NCBI RefSeq assembly: GCF_901709675.1
Contig: NC_051092.1
Coordinates: forward strand, 16,373,128-16,437,127
Source: Syngnathus acus
Lineage: Eukaryota; Chordata; Actinopteri; Syngnathiformes; Syngnathidae
Reading direction: 5' to 3'
DNA length: 64,000 nt
Made by a program: the position numbers and the translations under genes. Of the stretch, positions 11,596 through 22,406 are shown one piece after another (the stretch's first letter is position 1; every line of letters starts with the position of its first letter). The notes under the pieces are model-generated. The model did not search any database. It worked only from the letters and a program-made list of their open reading frames with translations, and was not told the DNA's origin.

Positions 11596-11700
11596 AGGGG
11601 CATCAAGCTCGTGGGCCAATTGCGGCCCACGGGACAATAGTTTGTGGCACTCGCCTTAATATGAAAGTTTAATGTTAGAGTGGTCCGCAATTTTGATATG
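11596..11700. mobile_element. hAT terminal fragment
   Basis: The fragment begins CAGGGGCATCAAGCTCGTGG, followed by CCAATTGCGGCCCAC, the 5' terminus pattern of fish hAT elements. No matching 3' end is seen. Confidence 0.5.
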
Positions 11701-11823
11701 AATGGTTGTGTGCTGATTCGAATGTGTCTTTTTGGGAGCACATACAGTGGTACCTCTACTTATAGTAGCCTATAGTATAGGCGGTCATAAGTAGAGGTAT
11801 AGGCCTAAGTATAGGCCCTATAC

Positions 11824-11835
11824 CAAGATGGCGGC
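11824..11835 (+). promoter_or_regulatory. TISU/YY1 motif overlapping the L2 start codon, copy 1
   Basis: CAAGATGGCGGC matches the TISU consensus SAASATGGCGGC at every position and contains the YY1 core AAGATGGC. It begins one base inside the element, leaving a 5' leader of about five bases. TISU is known to support accurate initiation on mRNAs with very short leaders and to bind YY1. That it functions here is inferred. Confidence 0.6.
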
Positions 11836-14833
11836 GCCCCAGTTGGCCGCGGCCATTACGCGTCTCAGCAATCTACGGGGATATTCACAAAATATGTCGC
11901 CTAGGACACTACAAACAACACAAAGTTTAGTTTATCCATCCAGTAGAGTAGTGTACGATCGCCAGCGCCTGCTGGAGGTACGGTCATCGAGTGTTTTCGG
12001 ACTCGTAGCCACAACGACCCTAGTCTGTTTGCGTAGCCTCGGAGTGCTTAGGGCGCTAGCCCCAGGAGCTCACGACGCAGCGGGCTCGCCGGGCAACACA
12101 CGCCGGAGGAGGAGTAAGCGTAGGCGGTGTGACCGGCGGCGAAAGCGCGGCTGTCGAGGTGGGCTAACGGCTAAGCTGAGAGCTAACCCCTACAAACCGC
12201 CGCTTCCATCCATCTTCCTCTCCAACGTCCGCTCACTGGATAATAAAATGGACCATCTAAAACTGGAACTCTCTTCAAAGAGGGAAGTTAGGAACTGCTG
12301 CGCTCTCATCCTGACGGAGACATGGCTGAACTCATCAATGCCGGACAACGCCGTTAGCCTGGAGGGGCTCGCTACATTCCGCGCCGACAGAAACAGCGAG
12401 CTAAGCGGTAAATCCCGAGGAGGTGGGCTGTATGTCTACATCAACAACAACTGGTGCAAAAATGCTAGATCTGTCGCCAGCTTCTGCTCTTCGGACATCG
12501 AGCTTTTGACTGTTAACTGCAGACCCTTCTACCTGCCCAGAGAGTTTACTGTTGTTAGCATCACGGCTGTGTACGTGCCTCCTAGCGCTAACACTAAAGA
12601 GGCCATGAGGGTTCTCTATCGGACGATCAGTGAGCTGCAATCCACGCACACAGAGGGGGTTTTCATCATTGCTGGGGACTTCAACCAGGCTAGCATGAAG
12701 ACTATTCTCCCTCATTTTTACCAACACGTGGATTTTCCAACTCGGGGAGAGAACACTCTGGACTTGGTTTACACCAATATAAAGGATGCATTCAGAGCAG
12801 CCCCCCGCCCCCACCTCGGCTCTTCAGACCACCTATCTGTTATGCTAACCCCTGCATACAGGCCCCTGCTGATCAGAGCAAAACCCACAGTGAAGCAGGT
12901 GAGGGTGTGGTCTGAGGGGGCCATGGAGGCACTCCAGGACTGCTTTGAGTGCTCTGACTGGGACATGTTCAAATCAGCAGCAACATATGACAATCAGATC
13001 AACATTGATGAGTACGCCATGACTGTGTCAGCCTACATCAACAAATGCTCCGAGGACGTCAGCACCACTAAGAACATCATCACCCGAGCCAACCAACGAC
13101 CCTGGATGACTGAGGATGTACGTCATATGCTACGAGCACGGAACTCAGCCTTCAAGTCTGGCGACAAGGAGGCACTGAGGACAGCGAGAGCCAACTTGAA
13201 CCGTGCCATCAGGCTAGCGAAGCGAAGCCACAGTCGGAAAATTCAGGATTTTTTCCACGACGCCAATAACACCAGGAGTATGTGGCAAGGCATACGGGCG
13301 ATCACGGACTACAACTCACCCTCCCCCCCGGTGGGTGAGGTTGATGCTGACTTCCTAAATGGTCTAAATAACTTCTTTGGGCGTTTTGAGGCACTAAACA
13401 GCACTCCGGCAGTTAAAACTGTTCCCCACCAGGAAGAGGAGGTCCTCTGCCTTGACTCAGCCGACGTGTGGAAGACTCTGAGAAGAGTCAACCCACGTAA
13501 GGCCCCAGGCCCCGACAACATACCTGGGCGGGTGTTCAAGGAATGTGCAGGCCAGCTGGCTGGTGTCATCACAGACATTTTTAACATCTCGCTGGACCAA
13601 GCCAAAGTGCCAGTGTGCTTCAAGGCTGCCTCCATCATTCCGGTGCCGAAGAAACCTCAAATCACCTCATGGAATGACTACAGACCTGTGGCACTGACTC
13701 CCATCATGATGAAGTGCTTCGAAAGGCTGCTCAAAGATCACATCGTCTCCAGACTCCCCCCAACATTCGATCCGTTCCAGTTTGCCTACCGGCAGAACCG
13801 CTCCACTGAGGATGCCATCTCCTCCGTTCTTCACCTGAGCCTGGCTCACCTGGAGGAGAGGAACACCCACGTGCGGTTGCTGTTCCTGGACTTCAGCTCA
13901 GCGTTTAACACCATCATTCCACAACATCTGGTGGAAAAACTGGAACACCTGGGCTTCAGCACCCCCCTTCGGAACTGGCTGCTAGACTTCCTCACCAACA
14001 GACCTCAGTCAGTCCGGGTCGGACAGAACACCTCCGATGTCATCACCCTCAGCACAGGCTCCCCTCAGGGCTGCGTCCTGAGCCCCCTGCTGTTCACCCT
14101 GATGACACACGACTGCGCCCCCAGGTTCACCACCAATCACATCGTGAAGTTTGCAGACGACACAACGGTGGTGGGCCTCATCAGGGACAACAACGACCTG
14201 GACTACAGAGAGGAGGTGGAGCAGTTGGTGGGCTGGTGCAGAGAAAATAGCCTGATCCTGAATGTGGAGAAGACGAAGGAGATCATCGTCGACTTCAGGA
14301 AGAACCAGCCTCACCACGCTCCACTGATCATCAACAGCTCAGCTGTGGAGGTGGTCAGCAGCACTAAATTCCTGGGAGTCCACATCACAGACGACCTCAC
14401 CTGGACTGTGAACACCACAACACTGGTCAAGAGGGCACAGAAGCGCTTGTACTTCCTGCGGAGGATGAGGAGAGCCCACCTGCCCCCACCCATCATGAGG
14501 ACGTTCTACCGAAGCACCATAGAGAGCATTCTGACAAGCTGTCTCTCGGTGTGGTGTGGAGGTTGCAGCGCCTCCGATTGGAAGAACCTGAGGAGAGTGG
14601 TGAGGACAGCAGAGAGGATCATCGGGGCTCCTCTTCCCTCCATTCAGGACTTGTCATCCCAGCGCTGCGTGTCCCGAGCCCGAAATATTATCAGTGACCC
14701 ATCACACCCCCACCATGGACTGTTCTCCCTGCTGCCCTCTGGGAAGAGGTTTCGCAGCATCCGCTGCAGGTCCACCAGGTTCTGCAATAGTTTTTTCCCT
14801 GCTGTCGTCAGACTGTTGAACATTCAAACGTAG
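11828..14833 (+). CDS. L2-type LINE protein: endonuclease plus reverse transcriptase, intact
   Basis: A 1001-residue uninterrupted ORF. Residues 1-125 form an N-terminal extension with a very basic patch (91-112, RRRRSKRRR). Residues ~125-345 are an apurinic-like endonuclease, with LSNVRSLD (131), LTETW (162-166), GDFNQ (283-287) and GSSDH (331-335). The reverse transcriptase (~550-820) shows APGPDNIPGR, DYRPVALTP, FAYRQNRSTEDA, LFLDFSSAFNT, TGSPQGCVLSPLLF and the catalytic FADD (775-778). A C-terminal block ends LLPSGKRF and SFFPAVVRLLN. By family, the protein nicks DNA and copies its own RNA at the target. There is no separate ORF1. The start is the ATG in the TISU motif. It differs from copy 2 by only about five residues, so both are young. 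Mobility itself is not shown by the sequence. Confidence 0.9.
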   Translation: MAAPQLAAAITRLSNLRGYSQNMSPRTLQTTQSLVYPSSRVVYDRQRLLEVRSSSVFGLVATTTLVCLRSLGVLRALAPGAHDAAGSPGNTRRRRSKRRRCDRRRKRGCRGGLTAKLRANPYKPPLPSIFLSNVRSLDNKMDHLKLELSSKREVRNCCALILTETWLNSSMPDNAVSLEGLATFRADRNSELSGKSRGGGLYVYINNNWCKNARSVASFCSSDIELLTVNCRPFYLPREFTVVSITAVYVPPSANTKEAMRVLYRTISELQSTHTEGVFIIAGDFNQASMKTILPHFYQHVDFPTRGENTLDLVYTNIKDAFRAAPRPHLGSSDHLSVMLTPAYRPLLIRAKPTVKQVRVWSEGAMEALQDCFECSDWDMFKSAATYDNQINIDEYAMTVSAYINKCSEDVSTTKNIITRANQRPWMTEDVRHMLRARNSAFKSGDKEALRTARANLNRAIRLAKRSHSRKIQDFFHDANNTRSMWQGIRAITDYNSPSPPVGEVDADFLNGLNNFFGRFEALNSTPAVKTVPHQEEEVLCLDSADVWKTLRRVNPRKAPGPDNIPGRVFKECAGQLAGVITDIFNISLDQAKVPVCFKAASIIPVPKKPQITSWNDYRPVALTPIMMKCFERLLKDHIVSRLPPTFDPFQFAYRQNRSTEDAISSVLHLSLAHLEERNTHVRLLFLDFSSAFNTIIPQHLVEKLEHLGFSTPLRNWLLDFLTNRPQSVRVGQNTSDVITLSTGSPQGCVLSPLLFTLMTHDCAPRFTTNHIVKFADDTTVVGLIRDNNDLDYREEVEQLVGWCRENSLILNVEKTKEIIVDFRKNQPHHAPLIINSSAVEVVSSTKFLGVHITDDLTWTVNTTTLVKRAQKRLYFLRRMRRAHLPPPIMRTFYRSTIESILTSCLSVWCGGCSASDWKNLRRVVRTAERIIGAPLPSIQDLSSQRCVSRARNIISDPSHPHHGLFSLLPSGKRFRSIRCRSTRFCNSFFPAVVRLLNIQT

Positions 14834-16358
14834 CACTCCTCTGCACACTTGTAAATACTGTTTTTGTCTCCTGCACTGTTCACATACTTTATCACTGCTG
14901 CACCTTGTACTTTATAATTATCTTATTTCATATTTTTATATAGAATGTCACTTTTTTTTTAACCAGCCGAAATACCTCTACATTGCTGAAAGCCGTATGC
15001 AACGAAATTTCGTTTTGTACACACCTAGTGTTGACAAAATGACAATAAAGTTCTGTCTAAGTCTAAGTCTAAGTCTCTAAGTATACTTACAAACCTTTCG
15101 AGATACGAACTGGGGCCTCACGATTGGTTTTGCATCTACTTACGAACCAATTTTCGACTTTCGAACCGAAGCCCCCATCCCCCGCCTTGTCTTCTTTGCT
15201 CTGCCATTCCCTGTTCGTCTTGGCGCGTTAGCAGCGTTAAAACAAGTATAGTGTCGTAGAGTATGTCTCCTAAGACTATCAATATGAAACTCGAAATCGG
15301 CAAGTATGTCTCCTAAGACGAAGGTATGCGTATTGTCAAGCTCGCAATGGATTATGGCCGTTGTACCAAAGTAAGTACCGTGAAAATCGGTATCCCCTGC
15401 GGCAGGAGCGGGCACGCATTGAGTGAAGGACGGAAGCCGTTGCCCTGCGAAAGACTGTACCACCTTGTTTTCAATTAAAAACATGAAGAACACACTTGTG
15501 TTTGTCATTTTCCATCTTTAGACGCTACGTTTGTTTTCTTTTTTTTTTTCTTTTTTTTTTTAAGTTCTCACTTGTGTTGTGCACGGGTTGCTCTCAATGA
15601 CCACTCACACAGTCGGAAAACTCAATTGCACCAAAAAGTAATTACAAGTACGTGACCACATTGCAAGGAGTACGTGGAAGCATACAATAGTTTATTAGTC
15701 TGACTTTTTTTCTTCTCTGGAGTATTTTTAGCAAGTGTAGAAGATTAGAACAGGTTCCCCCCTCCCCAAGCAAAGTTAGGAGGTCAAGAATAAAGTGACA
15801 TTTCTTTTTTGTTATAAAAATTTGAAAAAGCAAAAATAAAACTGCTGTTTTGGGTTTCTGTGTGTTTTACACAGAGCAATTGGGAAAAGGTGATACTTTT
15901 GGGATACGCATTATTTGCTTTTACATTGATTCCTATGGAAAACATTGCTTCTACTTACAAACGTTTAAACGTATCGCCCAGGGCGATAATTAGAGAAGGT
16001 TTATGTCCAACAGGGGGGGTGGGCGATTAATAGAGAACACTTTTTGTCCGATCGCCAAGGCGCACTGAAATGGGCGATAATATGTATTTTTTCCTTATGT
16101 AGTATGCAATACCTGCATCTTACTGGTGTTCTTAACACTAGAACTGCGTCTGTTTTGATTGTGTGAGGATATTGTAGCGGAGTGACGAGTGTAATTGTAT
16201 CATAGTTTGTGGAGAAAAACAAGGGACATTCGACGTGCTGTCAAATCAGTCATATTTAAACTTGCGCAATGACGTCGGCATGCGGTCTCGGTGGAAAACG
16301 TTTTGGGGGGGAATTTGTAGCAGCATTGGCGATTAGAGGTATCAATGTTTTTTATGTA

Positions 16359-17297
16359 GCGTTTTTTCCCATGTATAATGCGCCCCCATGTATAATACGC
16401 ACCCTAAAAATGGCATGTCGATGCTGGAAAAAAGCCTGTACCCATGTATAATACGCACCCAAATTTTGACTTTTTTTTTTTTTTTAAGTCCCAATGATCG
16501 TCACACACGCATCTGGGTGTGGTGAAATTTGTCCTCTGCATTTGACCCATCCCCGTGTGATTTTGATCCATCCCCTGGGGGAGAGGGGAGCAGTGAGCAG
16601 CAGCGGCGCCGCGCTCGGGAATCATTTGGTGATCTAACCCCCCAATTCCAACCCTTAATGCTGAGTGCCAAGCAGGGAGGCAATGGGTCCCATTTTTATA
16701 GTCTTTGGTATGACCCGGCCGGGTTAAGTCCGTAAACGTAAAATTATTTCAGAAAAAAAATCATCTTTGGGAACAACCGGATGTTATTCTGCCGGTCAGT
16801 ATCACTGCGCATGCAGTAGCAAACTCGATAGCGAAGAAATATGTGAGACTCTCAACGGGATCACCAATATTTGAGTGATGTTCCAGTTATTTATCACAAT
16901 TATTTATTATTATAATAATAATATATATATTAATTATTTATTTATTATTCACAATTGTCATGGTGATCTTTCTGGTGATTTCTTAACTAGGCTGGATGTA
17001 TTTTTTTTTAAATAAATAAACTTGACTTTTGTTGGCGTTGATTTCTCCGACTGCCGAGAAAGGCACCACCGCGATCAGTTAGGTTAAAATGAAAAGAGAG
17101 GAAAGTGACGTTGTAAAGAACCATCCGTGACAAGATTTTCTTCAAAAATTGTTGTACCATGATTTTCTTAAAAAAAATAAATAAAAAATAAAAAAATAAA
17201 CTTTTTTTTTTTTTTTTGTACCCATGTATAATGCGCACCCCAGATTTTAGGACAATAAATTAGTTAAATTTTGTGCATTATACATGGAAAAAAACGG
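16359..17297. mobile_element. TA-target MITE carrying a SINE, copy 1
   Basis: The ends are GCGTTTTTTCCCATGTATAA and its inverted partner CATTATACATGGAAAAAAACGG. TA flanks it at 16357-16358 and 17298-17299. Inside lies a truncated SINE-A (16490-16724) and an AT-rich core. The same structure recurs inverted at 22407-23296. Confidence 0.8.
16490..16724 (-). mobile_element. Truncated SINE-A inside a MITE
   Basis: The tRNA-like head is missing: the SINE breaks off at CATACC/CCGGCCGGGT. The truncation point and the junction to TTAAGTCCGTAAAC are identical in the second MITE copy, so the SINE moved as passenger DNA. Confidence 0.8.
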
Positions 17298-17299
17298 TA

Positions 17300-18372
17300 T
17301 GTCATCCCTAACACACGATTATTAGAATATGGTCGATAATTAGAATAAATACGATAATCTGGAAAATCACTGTCTGGTTTTTAAGGAATTTATTTGCGAA
17401 TTTGGGTGGAAAATAAGTATTTGGTCAAGAACAAAAGTTCATATTCATACTTTCATATTCATCACCGCACATCACTGGTATAAGAGGCGGTCCTGATACA
17501 TACATACAGTATATATATAAGTAAGTAAGGTCACCCTATTGGAATCAAGAGGAATAGAAAATGGATGGATGGACATAAATGAGGTAATAATTAGTCACAT
17601 AACATCTTGAAAAAAACTCATGTCAAATTCAATGTCAGCAAGTCAAGCTAAGAAACAAACTAATAACATACGTAATTTGGATGCCACAAAAAGTGTAATA
17701 CTGTTTGTGCTACTTTTAAAGTATCACCCCATCCCCCCTTGCCCCAATTGTTCATTAAATAAAGAAATTACCTAATTCAGTGAAGTGTGTTTGCCAGAAA
17801 GAAGCATGAGTAAAACAAACACACCGACATCTGGTATCTGCTTTGTTTGCATAGTTTCTGCATGTTTTATTGCATACTGACTCTAAAAGTCTTGTCGTGT
17901 CACTTACTGATAAAAACAAACTAACCAAAAATCTGATTAAACAAGTTAAAAGTACACTGGAAGGCTGCTCTGGAATGCTAGGCAAATACAACTATGTTAT
18001 TGAGTCACTCATTAGGCCACCATTTGTTGATTGTCTAAAATTCTTCATCCTAACATTTATTGAGTAAAAAATGACTTACTTGAGGTCATATAAGCATTCA
18101 CCTTGCCGTTTGCATGCAAGTCATTTATACATAAACGTGACTAGAATCACACACTTTTTGTCTACGCAGATTCTCCTGTCCAGACTTGGCCCTTGTACGT
18201 TTCCTCAAAACTGAGAATGTCATCTAAATCTGTGAATATGAACAACTTTTTAAATGTGAAAATAATTTATTTTGTGGATAAGTCAGTTTTGCAAAAATTT
18301 GAAGGAGAAGATGTTTTACATATTGTTTATATGTGGTAAATCTAATAAACATATCTACTCAAGTTATTTAAT
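17300..18372. other. Mostly unassigned AT-rich DNA
   Basis: CGATAATTAGAATAAATACG and GAAAATCACTG near 17330-17371 look like one end of another inverted-repeat element. A GATGGATGGA SINE-tail relic lies near 17562-17572. Nothing else is recognised to 18372. Confidence 0.3.
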
Positions 18373-18745
18373 GAATGGCGGCACGGTGGACAACTGCAGA
18401 GGTCGTGGGTTCAAATCTGGGTTCTACTCCCTGTTTGAAGTTTTCTATGTGCCTGCGTGGGTTTTCTCTGGGTATTCTAGTTTCCTCCCACATCCCAAAA
18501 ATATGAATGGTAGGTTAATTGTACACTTGAATCATCCCAAGGTCTGATTCTGCGTGTGCGTGTTTGTTTTTGTTTGTGTGTGTGTTGTGTGTGCTTGCGT
18601 CCGTGCGTGTGTTTGTATGGTTGTCTGTGTGTGCCCTGCAATTGCCTGGCAACCAGTTCAGGGTGTACCCCACCTACCGCCCCCAGACAGCAAGCCTGCG
18701 ACCCACGTGACAATAAGCAGTTAAGATAATGAATGGATGAATTAA
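18373..18745 (+). mobile_element. tRNA-derived SINE, (GGAT)n-tail family (SINE-B)
   Basis: The head GGCGGCACGGTGGACAAC, B-box-like GGGTTCAAAT, then GTTTCCTCCCACATCCCAAA and the conserved TTGCCTGGCAACCAGTTCAG end in AATGAATGGATGA. A (TG)-rich expansion lies in the body at about 18548-18630. Confidence 0.8.
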
Positions 18746-18779
18746 ATCAAGACTGTGCTTATGATTATGCTTTGGTGGC

Positions 18780-19020
18780 CTATTGCGGATTTTACTTTAA
18801 CATATACTGCACTGTAACTCCGTTCCTGTTTTATTAGATTTTTACTGATTTTAATTTTAATCAACTGTTTTCAATGTTTTTTTTTAATGTTTTTAACTGT
18901 ACCTTGATGCTTTTAATGTTTTCTTTTTCTTTGATGCCTTCATGTCTTGTGTGAAGCACTTTGGATTGCCTGATTGCTGAAAAGTGCTATACAAATAAAC
19001 TTGCCTTGCCTTGCCTTGGC
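18780..19020 (+). mobile_element. LINE 3' tail
   Basis: GTGAAGCACTTTGGATTGCC, then GTGCTATACAAATAAACTTG and (CCTTG)n form the 3' terminal sequence of a common fish LINE. No coding part remains. Confidence 0.55.
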
Positions 19021-19794
19021 TAGAAGGTGCGTGAAAGTCATTCACCGATGCGAGAATCTGCGCAGTCAGAAGTGTGTGACTTTTCGCTCCTATGGACACG
19101 GGATAATATGGCCCATATCATCTAAATTGATCACTATATGATCACTGGAATGATAAAAGCTTTTTTAATTGATAAAATTCTGAGAGTTTTAAGTAAAGTG
19201 CTACTTTAAGACTTGACAAAGCTGCTGTGGGATAGAAAGTGGAAATGAAGGCACATTTTTATGAGCGGGTAGAGTGAGTGGTAGTGAGATGTATGCCTGT
19301 GATGTCAGGTCCAATGGAACTATAAAGCTGTGAAGATTTGCAAGGGTATCATCATCTTTTGCTCAAGGTGTGCCTGGGCTCATTGGTGAATAGGTAACTC
19401 AGGTTGATGTGATTTGCTTCATGTGAGCAAGCCCATACGAGTGAGTTTGGCTGAAAGGAAAGCATGGAGGACAAACACAACTGGCTTTGGACCCGAGTGG
19501 AGGTCAAATACCTATTAGGGGAACAATAAAAGGACAGAAAATGGGACAAATGTTATTCGCAGTGGATTTTGGATTAATCACATCTTGAAACATCGAGACA
19601 AAACTGAGTAAACTACTTGGCTACAACCAGCTTTCCCCTATCCCCTTATGCAACACTCTCTACACTAAGTCGGAGACCAGCAAATTTGTTTGTACATGAC
19701 CCCTACAAATTCCTTATCGTTTGTCGCACTGATGAGACAATATGAAAGCTTACAAAAGCTAATGGAGAGAACCACACTTTGATTCGTATTTTCC
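19021..19794. other. Unassigned intergenic or 3'-flanking sequence
   Basis: No repeat boundaries, splice-flanked open frames or RNA genes are recognised. The minus strand was searched for the missing last sntb2 exon without success. Confidence 0.35.
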
Positions 19795-20275
19795 TGTATC
19801 CATCCATTCTCTTCTGCTAATCCAGGGTCAGGTCGTGGAGGCAGCAGCTTTAGCAGGGAGGCCAAGACCTTCCTGTTCTCAGCCACGTCTTCCAGCTTTT
19901 CCCAAGAAATCCCAAGGCGTTTACAGGGCAGCCAGTCTCTCTAGCATCTCCTGGGTCATCCTCTGGGTCTCTTCCCTATGGGACGTGCCAGGAGGTATTA
20001 ACTAAATGCCTGAGCCACCTCAACTGACTCACGCTCCATGCAGTCTGACCCTGAATCCCACCCTATTGCTAAGAGAGAGCACGGACACCCAGCAGATGAA
20101 ATTCATTCCGCTTGCTTGTATCTGGGACCTTGTTCATTCAGTCATGATCCAGAGCTCATGACCATATGTGAGGGTAGGAACCTAAATTGACTGGTAAATT
20201 GAGAGCTTCGCCTTCCGGCTCAAGTCCCCCTTCACAACGATTCAACTGTCTCCATCACTGCACGAGGTTTTAATT
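19795..20275 (-). mobile_element. LINE 3' fragment (RTE-like C-terminus)
   Basis: On the minus strand the sequence reads GTCATGAGCTCTGGATCATG and ends coding AENRKVLASLLKLLPPRPD, the C-terminus of a widespread fish LINE, followed by AGAGAATGGATGGA. Several frame breaks are present. Confidence 0.65.
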
Positions 20276-20524
20276 TGATTTAATTTTAAAAGAATTCTAA
20301 TTCCTATGATCCGGTATCCCAATATGCCAGTACCCCAATATTGACATCTCTGCAAGGGCCCTTTATAGCTGCTCTAGTTTTGTGTGCAATTTCTTTGTTG
20401 AATCAAATAAAGCAATCAAAAACACAATCTAACTTCAAGTTTGTGAATTGTAATGTGTTAAATTACTCATTACTCAGAAAGTCATATTAGTGTCACATGT
20501 TACTGATTACAGGTCACAACTTAC

Positions 20525-20715
20525 CATTTCTCCCTCAGGACCCCCAAAATCAAGATAAAGATTGTGTATTCCATCGTCACCAGACATTTTGAGTTTTTCA
20601 TAAGGGTATCTGAACAACAAAGCACCACTGGCTGGTTCGGCTGGCTCGCTCATAACAGTGAAGCCTTTTTCATAGTGCAGTGTCAGCCGGACATCTTGTC
20701 TGTTGAATGTGCAGC
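20525..20715 (-). CDS. sntb2: beta-2-syntrophin-like exon: syntrophin-unique (SU) domain
   Basis: An internal coding exon of 191 bp (2 nt + 63 codons). The acceptor is TTTTTCCCCCAG|G ending at 20716 and the donor is ATG|GTAAGT from 20524. It encodes CTFNRQDVRLTLHYEKGFTV and, further on, YPYEKLKMSGDDGI and YLDFGGPEGEM. These are hallmarks of the C-terminal SU domain, which with PH2 binds dystrophin-family proteins at the membrane cytoskeleton. The first two bases complete a Gly codon with the single base left by the 38693-38889 exon. Similarity is closer to the beta-2 than the beta-1 or alpha paralogue (my recollection of the family, not a search). The exon for the conserved ending LHSCPKP...LL was not found further down. 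Confidence 0.92.
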
Positions 20716-21052
20716 CTGGGGGAAAAATGGAATAGTCACAATTAGTGGATGTTAGTGAGTGGAAAGGTGAGTAGGTTGTATGTAACTTGCAGCATTTCTT
20801 CCATATATCTCGACAAATAATGAAAATGCACAAGTATTTGTCTAGCAACAGGACGAGGTATAGAAAATGTAAAAGGTCAAAACTGTTGCACTGAGATTAA
20901 ACCGTCTGCTGGTTTATACCTGTGGTTTTCCTAGGTAGAGGCGTGTACACGGCCTGAGATAACCCACTGAAATAGCTTCAAACTGGTTAAAGTATATAAA
21001 TAAAAACTGAAAATGAACTAGGGGAAATTAGATATTGTATCTTTAGCTTTAC

Positions 21053-21206
21053 CAAATGATTCCCGAGCGCGGCACCGCTGCTGCTCACTGCTCCCCTCTC
21101 CCCCAGGGGATGGATTAAAATCACACGGGGATGGGTTAAATGCAGAGGACAAATTTCACCACACCCAGATGTGTGTGTGACGATCATTGGGACTTTAACT
21201 TTAACT
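21053..21206 (+). mobile_element. 5'-truncated SINE-A
   Basis: The fragment starts in the body (CCAAATGATTCCCGAGCGCG) and ends GGGACTTTAACTTTAACTTT. Confidence 0.8.
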
Positions 21207-21281
21207 TTAGGTGCAACAGAATTATTAAAAAAAAACATACAAATCACAACTGCCGTGAACAAAAATTTAATAATAATCCAT

Positions 21282-21618
21282 CCATCCATCCATTTTCTGA
21301 AACGCTTTGTCCCCACGGGGGTCGCCGTCATCGGGCAGTAAGCGGGGGACACCCTGAACCGGTTGCCAGCCAATTGCAGGGCACACAGAGACGCACAACC
21401 ATCCGCACTCATACTCACACCTAGGGGCAATTTGGAGTGCTCAATTGGCCTATCAAGCATGTTTTTGGGATGTGGTCGGAAACCGGAGGGCCTGCAGAAA
21501 ACCCATGCGGGCAAGGGGAGAACATGCAAACTCCACACGGGGAGGGCCGGAGGTGGAATCGAACCCGCACCCTCCTAACTGTGAGGCGGACGTGCTACCC
21601 AGTGCGGCACCGGCCGCT
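21282..21618 (-). mobile_element. SINE-B copy
   Basis: The (CATC)n tail at 21278-21295 is followed by GTCCCCACGGGGGTCGCC and GGTTGCCAGCCAATTGCAGG. The head complement GTGCGGCACCGGCCGC lies at 21602-21617. Confidence 0.85.
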
Positions 21619-21646
21619 TTAATAATAATAATAATAATAATAATAA
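21618..21646. repeat. (TAA)n microsatellite
   Basis: About nine TAA units in a row, between the SINE head and a LINE fragment. Confidence 0.9.
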
Positions 21647-21648
21647 AT

Positions 21649-22165
21649 TACATTTATAATGCACTTTACATTGCAGAGAATCTCAAAGTGCTACAGAAAT
21701 GCTTTTTTAAAAAGAAATGTCTTCAGACCGCTTTAAAAAGTGTCAACCGACTGTGGTGCTCTCAGGTGGACTGGGAGGGCATTACATAATTGGGGGGAGC
21801 GAGAGCAGAAAGCCCGGTCTCCCATGGAGCGAAGGTTTGTTTTGGAGGTTTTGAGGAGGTAAGTATTTGATGAGCGGAGACTCCGAGTGGAAGACTGAAG
21901 AGTGACCAGTTCCTTGAGGTAAGGGGCACCGTTGCCGTGGATGCATTGACGGGTTAACAGGGAGATGTTATATTCCGTCCGAAAGGAAATGGGAAGCCAC
22001 TGTAGGGATTGGAGGATGGGTGTGATATGGTCGTATTTGCGCACTCTCATCAGGATCCTAGTGGCCCTGTTTTGGATGTATTGGAGCTTTTGAAGGCTCT
22101 TGCCAGGGATCCCGATGAGAAGTGCGTTGCAGGAGTCGAGTCTGGAGGAGACAAAAGTTTTGTAC
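21649..22165 (-). mobile_element. LINE reverse-transcriptase C-terminal fragment
   Basis: An open minus-strand frame reads DSCNALLIGIPGKSLQKLQY, then RKYDHITPILQSLQWLPI and SLRSSNTYLL, FGDRAF-like and VDTF. This is the C-terminal block of a fish LINE reverse transcriptase that ends just before the 3' tail. It is uninterrupted over about 140 codons but lacks the catalytic core. Confidence 0.75.
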
Positions 22166-22167
22166 TA

Positions 22168-22376
22168 TCTATTCATCCATTATCTGACCCACGTATCCTC
22201 ACGACGGTTGCAGGTGTGCTGGAGCCTATCCCTGCTGACTTTGAGCAGTAGGCAAAGGAGACCCTGAACTGGTAGCCAGCCAATCGCAGGGTACATAGAC
22301 AAACAACCATTCACACTCACAACCACAACTCTGGACAACTGAACTGTGAAGCCACAGCCTGTCTGGTTGACACGCT
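22168..22376 (-). mobile_element. SINE-B copy, degraded
   Basis: TTCATCCATTATCTGACCC marks the tail, then GGTGTGCTGGAGCCTATCCC and GGTAGCCAGCCAATCGCAGG. The head is truncated near 22376. Confidence 0.75.
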
Positions 22377-22406
22377 ATGAGAAAAAAAAAAAGAATAAAA
22401 CATTTA

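Larger units (their letters stand above)
11823..15076 (+). mobile_element. L2-clade LINE, copy 1, apparently full length
   Basis: The element begins CCAAGATGGCGG and ends in AATAAAGTTCTG followed by (TCTAAG)n. It has a single ORF and a short 3' UTR. Its 5' boundary coincides with that of copy 2 (34907), although the two sit in unrelated flanks, which supports a natural 5' end. The target duplication CTAAGTATA sits nine bases upstream of that boundary. Confidence 0.85.
11746..15975. mobile_element. Tigger/mariner-like element split by an L2 LINE
   Basis: The left end is CAGTGGTACCTCTACTTATA. The remainder lies after the LINE (15077-15975), with CTACTTACGAACC and ATTGATTCCTATGGAAAACA typical of the family interior and 3' part. 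The right terminus is missing. ATG at 15306 opens only a short frame (MSPKTK) that may recall a pogo-like transposase start. A CTAAGTATA duplication at 11805-11813 and 15077-15085 fits insertion of the L2 between the halves. Confidence 0.5.

Noticed and set aside
12401-14496. Minus-strand frames inside the L2 element (also 35485-37580)
   Set aside because: These are antisense shadows of the conserved reverse-transcriptase ORF, present in both copies for that reason.
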